Origin: Candidatus Muproteobacteria bacterium
Lineage (GTDB): Bacteria; Pseudomonadota; Gammaproteobacteria; Acidiferrobacterales; Sulfurifustaceae
NCBI GenBank assembly: GCA_023266455.1
Contig: JAHFQD010000127.1
Span: forward strand, 1-6,075
Direction: 5' to 3'
DNA: 6,075 nucleotides
The notes beneath the pieces were generated by a model that saw nothing but the letters and a program-made list of their open reading frames with translations, made no database searches and was not told where the DNA came from. Shown here piece by piece: positions 1 to 6,075 of this stretch; the first letter of the stretch is position 1; each line of letters begins with the position of its first letter. Position numbers and translations under genes: made by a program.

Positions 1-1345
1 ACAGCGACGCACCGCAAACCGAGGCCATCGAGCTGGAGCCGTTCGATTCTGTAATTTCGGAGACGACGCGCAACACATACGGATAGGTTTTCATATCCGG
101 CAACACGGCTTCGACGGCGCGGCGCGCCAGACGTCCGTGGCCGATTTCGCGGCGCTTCGGGCCGGTCAGGCGGCCGACTTCGCCCACCGAGTACGGCGGG
201 AAGTTGTAATGCAGCATGAACGGCTCTTTGCGTTCGCCTTCGAGCGCGTCGATGATTTGCACGTCGCGCGCGGTGCCGAGCGTCGCAGCGACGATTGCTT
301 GCGTTTCGCCACGGGTGAACAACACCGAACCGTGAGCACGCGGCAACACACCGGTGCGAACCGTGATCGGACGCACCACGCGAGTGGTACGACCGTCGAT
401 GCGCGGTTGACCCGACAAGATGCGGTCACGCACGGTGCGATATTCGATATCGCCGATAACTTTGAGAACTTTTTCGTCCAATCCTGCTTCCGAACCTTCC
501 GGAGCGAATTTGGCCGTCGATTGATTGCGAATTTCGCCGAGCCGCGTTTGACGCGCGCCCTTCTCAGCAATTTGATACGCCTCGTTGATCGCCGCGTTGA
601 ACGCGGATTCAACTTGACCTTTGAGCGTGCTGTTCTCCGCCGCCGGTTTCCATTCCCACTTCTTCGCGCCGGCGGCGCGCGCCAGTTCGTTGATAGTGCG
701 GATAACGGATTGCATTTGTTCGTGGCCGAACATCACCGAGGCCAACATCACGTCTTCCGGCAACTCTTTCGCTTCCGATTCAACCATCAGCACCGCGTTC
801 TGCGTGCCGGCGACGATGAGATCGAGTTGCGATGTCTCTAAATCTTTCTTGGTAGGGTTGAGCAAAAATTCGCCGTCGCGATATCCCACGCGCGCGGCAC
901 CGACGGGTCCGTTAAACGGCACGCCGGACAACACTAACGCGGCATTGGCGCCGATCATGGCGACGATATCGGGATCGATCTCTGGATCCACCGACATCAC
1001 CGTAGCGACAACTTGCACTTCGTTGGCAAAGCCTTCCGGGAACAACGGCCGGACCGGACGATCGATAAGGCGACAGGTTAAAATTTCTTTTTCCGTCGGA
1101 CGACCTTCACGCTTGAAGAAGCCACCGGGAATACGACCCGCGGCATAGGTGCGTTCTTGGTAATCGACCGTGAGCGGGAAAAAATCTTGCCCCGGCTTCG
1201 CTTCTTTCGCGGCCACCACCGTCGCTAATACAACGGTGTCACCGATGCTTGCCATGCAAGCGCCGGATGCTTGACGCGCGATTTCACCCGTTTCCAGGGT
1301 AAGCGTGTGTTTGCCGTACTGGATCGTCTTTGTAACTTTTGCCAA
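1..1345 (-). CDS. pnp: Polyribonucleotide nucleotidyltransferase (PNPase), 5' part; C-terminus outside window
   Basis: PNPase degrades RNA 3'-to-5' by phosphorolysis, and in many bacteria works with RNase E in the degradosome. I translated about 448 residues without a break. The first RNase PH-like domain (about 5-145) carries [20 protein letters not shown] (55-74) and [14 protein letters not shown] (93-106). An all-helical linker follows, then the start of the catalytic second PH domain with [20 protein letters not shown] (331-350), [15 protein letters not shown] and TESNGSSSM. The serines at 437-439 match the phosphate-binding serines of E. coli PNPase in both motif and numbering. The rest of that domain plus the KH and S1 RNA-binding domains (roughly 250 residues) lies off the left edge. 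The start is a TTG at 1343-1345 preceded by GAGGAA six bases upstream. No ATG or GTG fits in frame, and E. coli pnp also starts with UUG. Identity is essentially certain; the start is very likely. Confidence 0.97.
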   Translation of the reverse strand, partial: MAKVTKTIQYGKHTLTLETGEIARQASGACMASIGDTVVLATVVAAKEAKPGQDFFPLTVDYQERTYAAGRIPGGFFKREGRPTEKEILTCRLIDRPVRPLFPEGFANEVQVVATVMSVDPEIDPDIVAMIGANAALVLSGVPFNGPVGAARVGYRDGEFLLNPTKKDLETSQLDLIVAGTQNAVLMVESEAKELPEDVMLASVMFGHEQMQSVIRTINELARAAGAKKWEWKPAAENSTLKGQVESAFNAAINEAYQIAEKGARQTRLGEIRNQSTAKFAPEGSEAGLDEKVLKVIGDIEYRTVRDRILSGQPRIDGRTTRVVRPITVRTGVLPRAHGSVLFTRGETQAIVAATLGTARDVQIIDALEGERKEPFMLHYNFPPYSVGEVGRLTGPKRREIGHGRLARRAVEAVLPDMKTYPYVLRVVSEITESNGSSSMASVCGASL

Positions 1346-1351
1346 TTGAAA

Positions 1352-1357
1352 TTCCTC
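1352..1357 (-). promoter_or_regulatory. Ribosome binding site of pnp, selecting a TTG start
   Basis: On the minus strand GAGGAA lies six bases before the TTG at 1343-1345. The in-frame codons upstream, as far as the rpsO end, include no ATG or GTG, so this site decides the start. It sits inside the 19-base rpsO-pnp gap, so ribosomes leaving rpsO end close to it and coupling is plausible (inference). Confidence 0.75.
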
Positions 1358-1364
1358 GTTTCGC

Positions 1365-1634
1365 TTACTTACGCAGACCCAGACGTTCGATTAACGCCCG
1401 GTAACGCTCGCTGTCATTGTTCTTGAGATACTCAAGAAGCTTGCGGCGCTTGTTCACCATTTTCAAAAGACCCATACGCGAATGATGGTCTTTCGGGTGA
1501 CTCTGGAAGTGCGAAGCGAGTTCTTCAATATGTGCGGATAACAACGCCACTTGGACTTCCGGTGAACCGGTGTCGCCCTGATGACGCTTGTTGTCGTTCA
1601 CGACTAGGGACTTCTTTTCTGTGGTAAAAGCCAT
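1365..1634 (-). CDS. rpsO: 30S ribosomal protein S15
   Basis: S15 is a primary 16S rRNA binder of the 30S platform and also forms an intersubunit bridge to the 50S subunit. The product is 89 aa, the usual length, and aligns with E. coli S15 without gaps from the [15 protein letters not shown] is at 21-32, the rRNA-contact segment [12 protein letters not shown] at 42-53 (H42, D49 and S52 as in E. coli), and the C-terminal IERLGLRK is typical. Residue 54 is Met where E. coli has Arg. An upstream TTG at 1638-1640 would add two residues (MA). I prefer the ATG at 1632-1634 because AGGTT lies at a good distance and the length is canonical. The gene has its own promoter just upstream, and pnp follows after 19 bases with no terminator. 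In E. coli S15 represses its own translation through an mRNA pseudoknot at the start; I cannot establish one here. Confidence 0.98.
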   Translation of the reverse strand: MAFTTEKKSLVVNDNKRHQGDTGSPEVQVALLSAHIEELASHFQSHPKDHHSRMGLLKMVNKRRKLLEYLKNNDSERYRALIERLGLRK

Positions 1635-1638
1635 TGCC

Positions 1639-1643
1639 AACCT
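1639..1643 (-). promoter_or_regulatory. Ribosome binding site of rpsO
   Basis: On the minus strand AGGTT precedes the ATG at 1632-1634; AGG itself ends six bases before it. The spacing favours that ATG over the TTG two codons upstream, which would overlap the Shine-Dalgarno region. Confidence 0.6.
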
Positions 1644-1681
1644 ATATCTCTAGAGTATGCGGGTCGTCCGTAAGGGCGCGT

Positions 1682-1711
1682 ATTCTACCTGCGCAAACCC
1701 CTCGATCTCAA
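1682..1711 (-). promoter_or_regulatory. Sigma70-type promoter for rpsO (and pnp)
   Basis: Minus-strand TTGAGA (1706-1711, 5 of 6 to the -35 consensus) and TAGAAT (1682-1687, 5 of 6 to the -10 consensus) are separated by 18 bases. They begin directly after the truB stop. The start of transcription would fall near 1671-1676, leaving a leader of about 40 bases before the rpsO ATG. The bases after the -10 read ACGCGCCC, a GC-rich discriminator of the kind linked to ppGpp/DksA control of ribosomal genes (known for the class, inferred here). E. coli rpsO likewise has its own promoter in the truB-rpsO gap. Confidence 0.75.
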
Positions 1712-1718
1712 CCCAGAA

Positions 1719-2633
1719 TTAAAAACCTTTTCCTTCTCCCAACAGCCGACGGGGCGCTACACGGCCGTCATCCATGACCTGCCCAAGACCGAGAAACCGG
1801 CTTTCGCCCTCGTAAAGCCGTACCCAACCGGGTTTACGCCCATGTTGCAGCGAAACCGGTTGCCCCTGACGCAGATAATGCGCCGCCAGCGGCGTTAGAT
1901 GGATATCCGGAATGCCGCTCAATACGGCGTCCAACGGCAAAAGCTTTTGTGCACGTTCTTCCGGGTTCGCCAGGGCTTCCAACTCCGACATGGTGATCGC
2001 CTGCTCGATGTACAGCCCGCCTACCGATAGACGGCGCAATTCGATGACATGCGCGCCACAACCCAGCGCCTCACCGATGTCGTGCGCCAAGGTGCGTATA
2101 TAGGTGCCCTTGGAACAATGGATCTCGAGTTCAAGACGATCGCCTTCCAGATTCAACAGTTTCAAACCATGAACCGTTATTTCGCGCGGCTCGCGCTCCA
2201 CCACTTGGCCGGCGCGCGCGAGCTTGTAAAGCGGTTGACCGCCACGCTTGATGGCGGAATACATCGGCGGTATCTGCGTGATCGTGCCCATAAAATCGGC
2301 CAGGATGCGCGCCATGTCAGCATGCGTCACATTCACCGGACGCGTCTGCGTGACAGTGCCTTCGGAATCGTAAGTGGTGGTGTCGGCGCCGAGACGGAAG
2401 ACCGTCCAGTAACGCTTATCGGCATCTAACAGAAACTGCGACAGCCGCGTGGCGTCGCCGAAGCATAACGGCAACAAGCCGGTGGCGATGGGATCGAGAC
2501 TGCCGGTATGCCCGCCTTTGCTAGCGTTCAATAAATTCTTGGCTTTCTGCAACGCGTCGTTCGAGGTAAATCCCACGGGCTTGTCGAGCAATAGCACGCC
2601 ATGGATATCAAGACTGTTTTTCTTTCGCTTCAT
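1719..2633 (-). CDS. truB: tRNA pseudouridine(55) synthase TruB
   Basis: TruB converts U55 in the T-loop of tRNAs to pseudouridine and acts as a tRNA folding chaperone in the cytoplasm. The product is 304 aa (E. coli 314). The N-terminal family motif GVLLLDKPVGFTSNDAL is at 12-28. The catalytic loop GHTGSLDPIATGLLP is at 41-55, with the nucleophile D47 equivalent to E. coli D48. Y75 in RYWTVFRLGA, then PPMYSAIKRGGQPLYKLAR (122-140), SKGTYIRTLAHDIG with R180, and the LRRL element near 199-202 follow in family order. The last 60 or so residues form the PUA RNA-binding domain. A TTG two codons upstream (2637-2639) would give MNM; I chose the ATG because the strong AGGTGA sits nine bases before it but only three before the TTG. 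All visible active-site residues are intact. It follows rbfA after 64 bases. Confidence 0.97.
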   Translation of the reverse strand: MKRKKNSLDIHGVLLLDKPVGFTSNDALQKAKNLLNASKGGHTGSLDPIATGLLPLCFGDATRLSQFLLDADKRYWTVFRLGADTTTYDSEGTVTQTRPVNVTHADMARILADFMGTITQIPPMYSAIKRGGQPLYKLARAGQVVEREPREITVHGLKLLNLEGDRLELEIHCSKGTYIRTLAHDIGEALGCGAHVIELRRLSVGGLYIEQAITMSELEALANPEERAQKLLPLDAVLSGIPDIHLTPLAAHYLRQGQPVSLQHGRKPGWVRLYEGESRFLGLGQVMDDGRVAPRRLLGEGKGF

Positions 2634-2642
2634 GTTCAACCA

Positions 2643-2648
2643 TCACCT
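2643..2648 (-). promoter_or_regulatory. Ribosome binding site of truB
   Basis: Minus-strand AGGTGA is fully complementary to the anti-Shine-Dalgarno core. It ends nine bases before the ATG at 2631-2633 and only three before an in-frame TTG, so it favours the ATG. It is the clearest Shine-Dalgarno in the window and contrasts with rbfA just upstream. Confidence 0.75.
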
Positions 2649-2660
2649 AACTGCGATAAG

Positions 2661-2674
2661 CGCCGCGCGCGGCG
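2661..2674. repeat. GC-rich 14-base palindrome in the rbfA-truB gap
   Basis: CGCCGCGCGCGGCG is a perfect palindrome. In the mRNA it can fold as a 5-bp stem with a CGCG loop, and AAG/CTT just outside can extend it across a two-base bulge. No T-run follows, so it is not an intrinsic terminator. It could stabilise or mark a processing point in the polycistronic message (inference). Confidence 0.6.
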
Positions 2675-2697
2675 ATCTTGAGCGATTCAACGAATAA

Positions 2698-3066
2698 TTA
2701 CTTTTTGTCTTTCGACGTGTCTTGCGCGATTGCTTTGTTGATCAAGCTAGTCAAGCGCGCGCCGCGTTCGACCGATTCGTCGTAATGAAAACGAAGTTGC
2801 GGCACGCTGCGCAGCACCACGCGCTCATGCAACTGGTGACGCAAGAAACCGGCGGCGTGATTCAACGCTTTCTCCGTCTTCTTAGCTCGCGTCGCATCGC
2901 CGAGCAAGGTGAAATAAATCTTCGCATTGGTCATGTCCGGCGAAACGTCGGCATACGTCAGCGTTACGCGGCCGACATGCGGATCGCGAACCGATTGCGG
3001 AATGAGCACGGCCAACTCTCTCTTCAAGAGTTCGGCGATGCGGCGAGTGCGATTGGATTCCTTCAT
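2698..3066 (-). CDS. rbfA: 30S ribosome-binding factor RbfA
   Basis: RbfA is a small KH-fold protein that binds immature 30S subunits near the 16S 5' helix, helps late maturation and supports growth in the cold. The product is 122 aa from the ATG (E. coli 133). The N-terminal helix NRTRRIAELLKRELAVLI, the VRDPHVGRVTLTYADVSPDM strand region (26-45), NAKIYFTLLGD and VPQLRFHYDESVERGARL follow family order. AAG at 71-73 in LNHAAGFLRHQL matches the Ala-x-Gly helix kink of the RbfA KH fold. A TTG at 3085-3087 would add seven residues (start MTFCRVV) with no family resemblance, so I prefer the ATG, where MKESNRTRRIA aligns with the E. coli start. Neither start has a Shine-Dalgarno. The frame is the same as infB upstream, with one TAA between them. 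The lysine-rich tail (TSKDKK) is ordinary. Confidence 0.96.
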   Translation of the reverse strand: MKESNRTRRIAELLKRELAVLIPQSVRDPHVGRVTLTYADVSPDMTNAKIYFTLLGDATRAKKTEKALNHAAGFLRHQLHERVVLRSVPQLRFHYDESVERGARLTSLINKAIAQDTSKDKK

Positions 3067-3094
3067 AACAACACGGCAAAACGTCAAACGGGGA

Positions 3095-3116
3095 GCGGCC
3101 GCGTTTACACGGCCGC
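3095..3116 (-). other. Strong GC hairpin in the infB-rbfA gap
   Basis: The arms 3110-3116 and 3095-3101 (GCGGCCG and CGGCCGC in mRNA sense) pair perfectly over seven bases. A G-C and a U-G pair can extend the stem inward to nine, leaving a UAAA loop. The hairpin begins 13 bases after the infB stop and ends 28 bases before the rbfA ATG. Downstream bases are TCCCCGTTTGACGTTTT, without a clean U-tract, so termination would be weak at best. A role as pause, stability or processing element, or in setting RbfA level relative to IF2, is inference. Confidence 0.7.
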
Positions 3117-3129
3117 CGTTGTTCGAGCG

Positions 3130-5595
3130 TTACAACGTTCTGGCAACCTCGACTTTTTCGTAGACTTCAATCTGATCGCCGACTTGGACGTCGTTGTAAT
3201 TCTTCACGGCGATGCCGCATTCGGTTCCCGATTTGACCTCGTTGACGTCGTCTTTGAAACGACGCAGCGATTCAAGCTCGCCTTCGAAGATGACCACGTT
3301 CTCGCGCAGTACGCGGATCGGACGATTGCGCCGCACCACGCCTTCGGTGACAACGCAACCAGCGACCGCGCCGAGTTTCGGCGAACGGAAAACGTCGCGC
3401 ACTTGAGCCAGGCCGAGCAACTGCTCTTTGATCTGCGGCGACAACATGCCGCCCATGGCCGCCTTCACTTCATCGACGGCGTCATAAATAACGTTGTAAT
3501 AGTGCACGTCGACGCCGTGCGATTCGATGAGTTTGCGCGCGGCGGCGTCGGCACGCACGTTGAAGCCGATGATGACGGCGCGCGAGGCAACCGCCAAGTT
3601 GACGTCGGACTCGGTAATGCCGCCGACCATCGTGTGCACGACTTTGACTTTCACTTCCGACGTGGAAAGTCTTTCCAACGCCACAGTCAACGCTTCGGCC
3701 GAACCTTGCACGTCGGCCTTGATGATCAAATTAAGCGACTTGGATTCGACGCCTTCTTGCATCTGTTCGAACACGTTCGAGAGCTTGGTCGCCGCACGTT
3801 GTGCGAGCTGCACATCTTTAAACTTACCTTGACGGTAAAGCGCGACTTCGCGCGCCTTGCGTTCGCTCTCGACAACGACGACTTCGTCGCCGGCCGCCGG
3901 TACACCGGACAGTCCATGCACTTCGACAGGAATCGACGGACCAGCTTCTTTCACCGGATGTCCGATTTCATCGATCATGGCGCGCACGCGTCCATATTCA
4001 CGGCCGACGAGAATGACGTCGCCCTTTCTAAGCGTTCCGCGTTGCACCAGCACCGTCGCCACCGGACCGCGACCTTTGTCCAACCGCGCTTCCACCACCA
4101 GACCGGAGGCCGGGCCGGTTCTCGGCGCCGTCAGTTCTAATACTTCCGCTTGCAACAGCAGCGATTCCAACAACTGATCGATGCCTTGTCCCGTCTTCGC
4201 CGAGACGTTGATGAAAATTTCTTGACCACCCCATTCTTCGGCGACGACTTCATGTTTCGTGAGTTCTTGACGCACGCGATCCGGTTGCGCTTCCGGTTTG
4301 TCGACCTTATTGACCGCGACCACGATAGGCACCTTGGCGTTACGCGCATGATGCACCGCTTCCACGGTTTGCGGCATCACGCCGTCATCGGCAGCGACAA
4401 CGAGAATAACGATGTCGGTCGCTTTCGCGCCGCGCGCGCGCATGGCGGTAAACGCTTCATGGCCCGGCGTATCGAGAAAGGTGACGACGCCCCTCGGCGT
4501 CTCAACATGATACGCACCGATATGCTGCGTAATGCCGCCCGCTTCGCCCGCTGCGACTTTGGCTTTACGAATGTAATCGAGCAACGACGTCTTGCCGTGA
4601 TCGACGTGACCCATGACGGTCACGACCGGAGGACGCGGATCGGCTGGTTCCTCGGCGGCATTCTCCGCCGCCAGCAACGCTTCCGGACTTTCCGGTTGCG
4701 CTTCCTTAACGGTGTGCCCCATTTCTTCGACGACGACAACCGCGGTATCGCGATCAAGTACTTGATTGATCGTCACCATGCTGCCGAGTTTCATCAATGC
4801 CTTGATGACTTCAGCGGCCTTGATCGACATTTTCTGCGCCAATTCCGCGACCGTGATGGTCTCGGGTAACGCGACTTCGTGTACGATCGGCGCCGTCGGT
4901 CTTTCGAAACCGTGTTGGCCCGTAGCGCTGGTGACGACGGTTTTTTTACCCATCGGCCGCGATTTGTGTTTGACCTTCTTGCCAGCAGCGAGATGCAGTT
5001 CGGAGCGTTCGCGATCGGAAAACTTATTACCCTTATCTTTTCGATCCCAATCCTTACTCGGACGCTTCTCTTCTTTCTTTTCTTCGACGGCCGGTTTCTT
5101 AACTTCTTTTTCCGGCTCGGCAGGTTTCTCGACCACGGGTTCGGCAATCGGTGCGGGCGCTGGAACCGGCGCCGCCACGACTTCCAGTACCGGCGCGGGC
5201 GCCGGTGCTTCCACCGTCATTTCCGCAAGTTCGAGTTCCGGCACCAATTCTTCGACCACTTCCTCTTCGGCCAACGGATCGGCTTCTTGTTCGATCTCGG
5301 TGCGTTTTACGAACGTGCGCTTCTTGCGCACTTCGACTTGCACCGTACGCGTACCGCCGGTACGCGAACTCTGCACCGCTTGCGTTGTGGATTTACGTTT
5401 GAGCGTAATCTTCTTACGATCTTCGCCAGTGCCGTGCGCCGCGCGCAGATAACGGAACAGCGCTTCTTTCTCTTCGTCGGTTAACGAGTCGGAAGGCAAT
5501 TTGCCTTGAACACCGGCGGCGCTGAGTTGCCGCACGAGGATCTCGGGCGGAACGCCAATTTGATCGGAAAAGCTTTTGATCGTTGTTTCGGCCAT
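3130..5595 (-). CDS. infB: Translation initiation factor IF-2
   Basis: IF2 is the GTPase that brings fMet-tRNA to the 30S subunit and promotes 50S joining. The product is 821 aa (E. coli 890). An IF2_N domain (1-52) and the basic IF2-associated segment [12 protein letters not shown] (61-72) are followed by an acidic, Pro/Ala- and Lys/Glu-rich linker (about 100-215). A second IF2_N domain spans about 240-292. The G domain has all five motifs: GHVDHGKT (329-336), GGITQH (353-358), DTPGH (375-379), NKVD (429-432) and SAK (465-467). Domain II (about 495-585), domain III and the fMet-tRNA-binding C2 domain (about 730-821) are complete. The ATG matches the family N-terminus ([14 protein letters not shown]). 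It follows nusA by seven bases; the nearest AGGAG lies 16 bases upstream inside nusA, so coupling to nusA is likely. Shorter internal-start forms, as in E. coli, are not supported: I found no good ribosome site before M126 or M215. Confidence 0.98.
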   Translation of the reverse strand: MAETTIKSFSDQIGVPPEILVRQLSAAGVQGKLPSDSLTDEEKEALFRYLRAAHGTGEDRKKITLKRKSTTQAVQSSRTGGTRTVQVEVRKKRTFVKRTEIEQEADPLAEEEVVEELVPELELAEMTVEAPAPAPVLEVVAAPVPAPAPIAEPVVEKPAEPEKEVKKPAVEEKKEEKRPSKDWDRKDKGNKFSDRERSELHLAAGKKVKHKSRPMGKKTVVTSATGQHGFERPTAPIVHEVALPETITVAELAQKMSIKAAEVIKALMKLGSMVTINQVLDRDTAVVVVEEMGHTVKEAQPESPEALLAAENAAEEPADPRPPVVTVMGHVDHGKTSLLDYIRKAKVAAGEAGGITQHIGAYHVETPRGVVTFLDTPGHEAFTAMRARGAKATDIVILVVAADDGVMPQTVEAVHHARNAKVPIVVAVNKVDKPEAQPDRVRQELTKHEVVAEEWGGQEIFINVSAKTGQGIDQLLESLLLQAEVLELTAPRTGPASGLVVEARLDKGRGPVATVLVQRGTLRKGDVILVGREYGRVRAMIDEIGHPVKEAGPSIPVEVHGLSGVPAAGDEVVVVESERKAREVALYRQGKFKDVQLAQRAATKLSNVFEQMQEGVESKSLNLIIKADVQGSAEALTVALERLSTSEVKVKVVHTMVGGITESDVNLAVASRAVIIGFNVRADAAARKLIESHGVDVHYYNVIYDAVDEVKAAMGGMLSPQIKEQLLGLAQVRDVFRSPKLGAVAGCVVTEGVVRRNRPIRVLRENVVIFEGELESLRRFKDDVNEVKSGTECGIAVKNYNDVQVGDQIEVYEKVEVARTL
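5137..5211 (-). repeat. Pro/Ala/Val low-complexity repeat in the IF2 linker
   Basis: Residues about 129-153 of IF2 are an irregular Pro-Ala-Val repeat with APAPAP blocks. At DNA level it contains the inverted repeat ACCGGCGC-GG-GCGCCGGT (5189-5206, plus strand) and a related ACCGGCGCC copy nearby (5165-5173). This is the fast-evolving flexible linker between the N-terminal domains and is expected to vary in length among close relatives. Confidence 0.7.
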
Positions 5596-5602
5596 TGTCA
5601 GC

Positions 5603-6075
5603 TTACTTGCTCTCCTGCTGGAACCAAATTTCGCGAGCGGTCATGATCAACTGCTTCGCGCGTTCCTCGTTAATACCTTCTATCGCCAGCAGATCGTCCA
5701 CCGCTTGCTCAGCAAGCTCTTCGCGCGTCTTGATACCCGCCGAAGCGAGCAAACGTGCGGTATGTTCGTCCATGCCAGGCATTTCGACTAAATCTTTTTC
5801 CGGTTCCGCTAGAGACAATTTTTCCTCCTGCGCGATAGCGCGGGTCAATAACACGTCGCGTGAACGATTGCGCAATTCTTCGACAAGGTCGTCGTCGAAC
5901 GCTTCGACCGCGAGGAGCTCCTGTTTGGGGACATAGGCGATTTCTTCAAGATTGCTGAAACCTTCCTGCACCAATACGCTGGCGATGTCGTCGTCGACAT
6001 CCAGGTTATCCATGAAAAGTTTCTTGGCTTTTTCCGCTTCGGTGGCGCCTTTTTCGTGCGCCGCTTCTTCGGTCA
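5603..6075 (-). CDS. nusA: Transcription termination/antitermination factor NusA, C-terminal part
   Basis: NusA binds RNA polymerase and nascent RNA and modulates pausing, termination and antitermination. Only the last 156 or so residues are inside the window; the frame stays open to the right edge, so the N-terminal, S1 and KH domains lie beyond it. Visible are two tandem helix-hairpin-helix acidic repeats. AR1 starts near [20 protein letters not shown] and contains [18 protein letters not shown]2 runs from [20 protein letters not shown] through [20 protein letters not shown] to the end. Two such repeats are typical of gammaproteobacterial NusA; in E. coli AR2 contacts the alpha-subunit C-terminal domain and relieves NusA autoinhibition. 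The final codons carry AGGAG, the best Shine-Dalgarno candidate for infB, which starts after seven bases. The upstream rimP expected in this operon would be outside the window. Confidence 0.96.
   Translation of the reverse strand, partial: TEEAAHEKGATEAEKAKKLFMDNLDVDDDIASVLVQEGFSNLEEIAYVPKQELLAVEAFDDDLVEELRNRSRDVLLTRAIAQEEKLSLAEPEKDLVEMPGMDEHTARLLASAGIKTREELAEQAVDDLLAIEGINEERAKQLIMTAREIWFQQESK
5612..5616 (-). promoter_or_regulatory. Likely infB Shine-Dalgarno inside the nusA end
   Basis: Minus-strand AGGAG lies in the last codons of nusA, 16 bases before the infB ATG. That is longer than usual. No better purine tract sits in the seven-base gap, so infB probably relies on ribosomes finishing nusA (inference). 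Confidence 0.4.

Noticed and set aside
137..841. 234-codon plus-strand open frame over pnp
   Set aside because: It is the codon-complement frame of pnp, whose PNPase motifs are unbroken on the minus strand; the plus-strand product has shadow-like composition.
1648..1655. CTCTAGAG palindrome in the rpsO leader as an S15 operator
   Set aside because: As a hairpin it would leave a two-base loop, and it does not resemble a pseudoknot over the start; too weak to claim.
1641..1718. Intrinsic terminator between truB and rpsO
   Set aside because: I found no stem followed by a U-tract; the gap is explained by the promoter and the rpsO leader.
2722..4140. 472-codon open frame on the plus strand across rbfA and infB, continued by open frames at 4150-4869 and 4879-5484
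   Set aside because: All three lie in the frame whose codons are exact complements of the infB and rbfA codons. Stops there need TTA, CTA or TCA sense codons, which these genes rarely use. The protein is Arg/His/Phe/Asp-rich with no family resemblance. It crosses the gap only because infB and rbfA share a frame.
4941..4947. Run of seven A in the infB mRNA as a possible programmed frameshift
   Set aside because: The frame is GGT AAA AAA ACC, so the run is not in the X-XXY-YYZ phase, no stimulatory element stands out, and IF2 continues normally on both sides.
5218..5220. Internal ATG (M126) of infB as start of a shorter IF2 form
   Set aside because: E. coli has internal IF2 starts, but here no Shine-Dalgarno precedes the codon (upstream reads CTCGAACTTGCGGAA).

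Overview
The window is one continuous block of a transcription/translation operon, read entirely on the minus strand. In transcription order (high to low coordinates) it holds the 3' part of nusA, then infB, rbfA, truB, rpsO and the 5' two thirds of pnp. This order is the well-known nusA-infB-rbfA-truB-rpsO-pnp arrangement of Gammaproteobacteria. Together with the NusA C-terminal repeats, the bipartite IF2 N-terminus and the close match of S15 and PNPase to E. coli numbering, it points to a gammaproteobacterium. The DNA is moderately GC-rich by eye, and I cannot name a genus. No mobile element, phage gene, tRNA, rRNA or CRISPR is visible.

Layout: bases 5603-6075 encode the end of NusA (two acidic repeats). 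Bases 3130-5595 encode IF2 (821 aa), 7 bases after nusA. Bases 2698-3066 encode RbfA (122 aa), after a 63-base gap with a strong GC hairpin. Bases 1719-2633 encode TruB (304 aa), after a 64-base gap with a GC palindrome. A good sigma70-type promoter sits just past the truB stop and should drive rpsO (1365-1634, S15) and pnp independently of the upstream genes. The pnp reading frame starts at a TTG only 19 bases after rpsO and runs off the left edge of the window. No gene-free stretch exceeds 100 bases.

The genes join RNA polymerase control (NusA), translation initiation (IF2), 30S maturation (RbfA, S15), tRNA modification (TruB, psi55) and RNA turnover (PNPase).

I see no undescribed system here. 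The points worth a second look are regulatory: the rpsO-pnp gap is too short for the terminator, promoter and RNase III hairpin known from E. coli; infB and rbfA share one reading frame separated by a single TAA with a hairpin just downstream; rbfA has no visible Shine-Dalgarno; and the rpsO promoter has a GC-rich discriminator. The long open frames on the plus strand are codon-phase shadows of the real genes.
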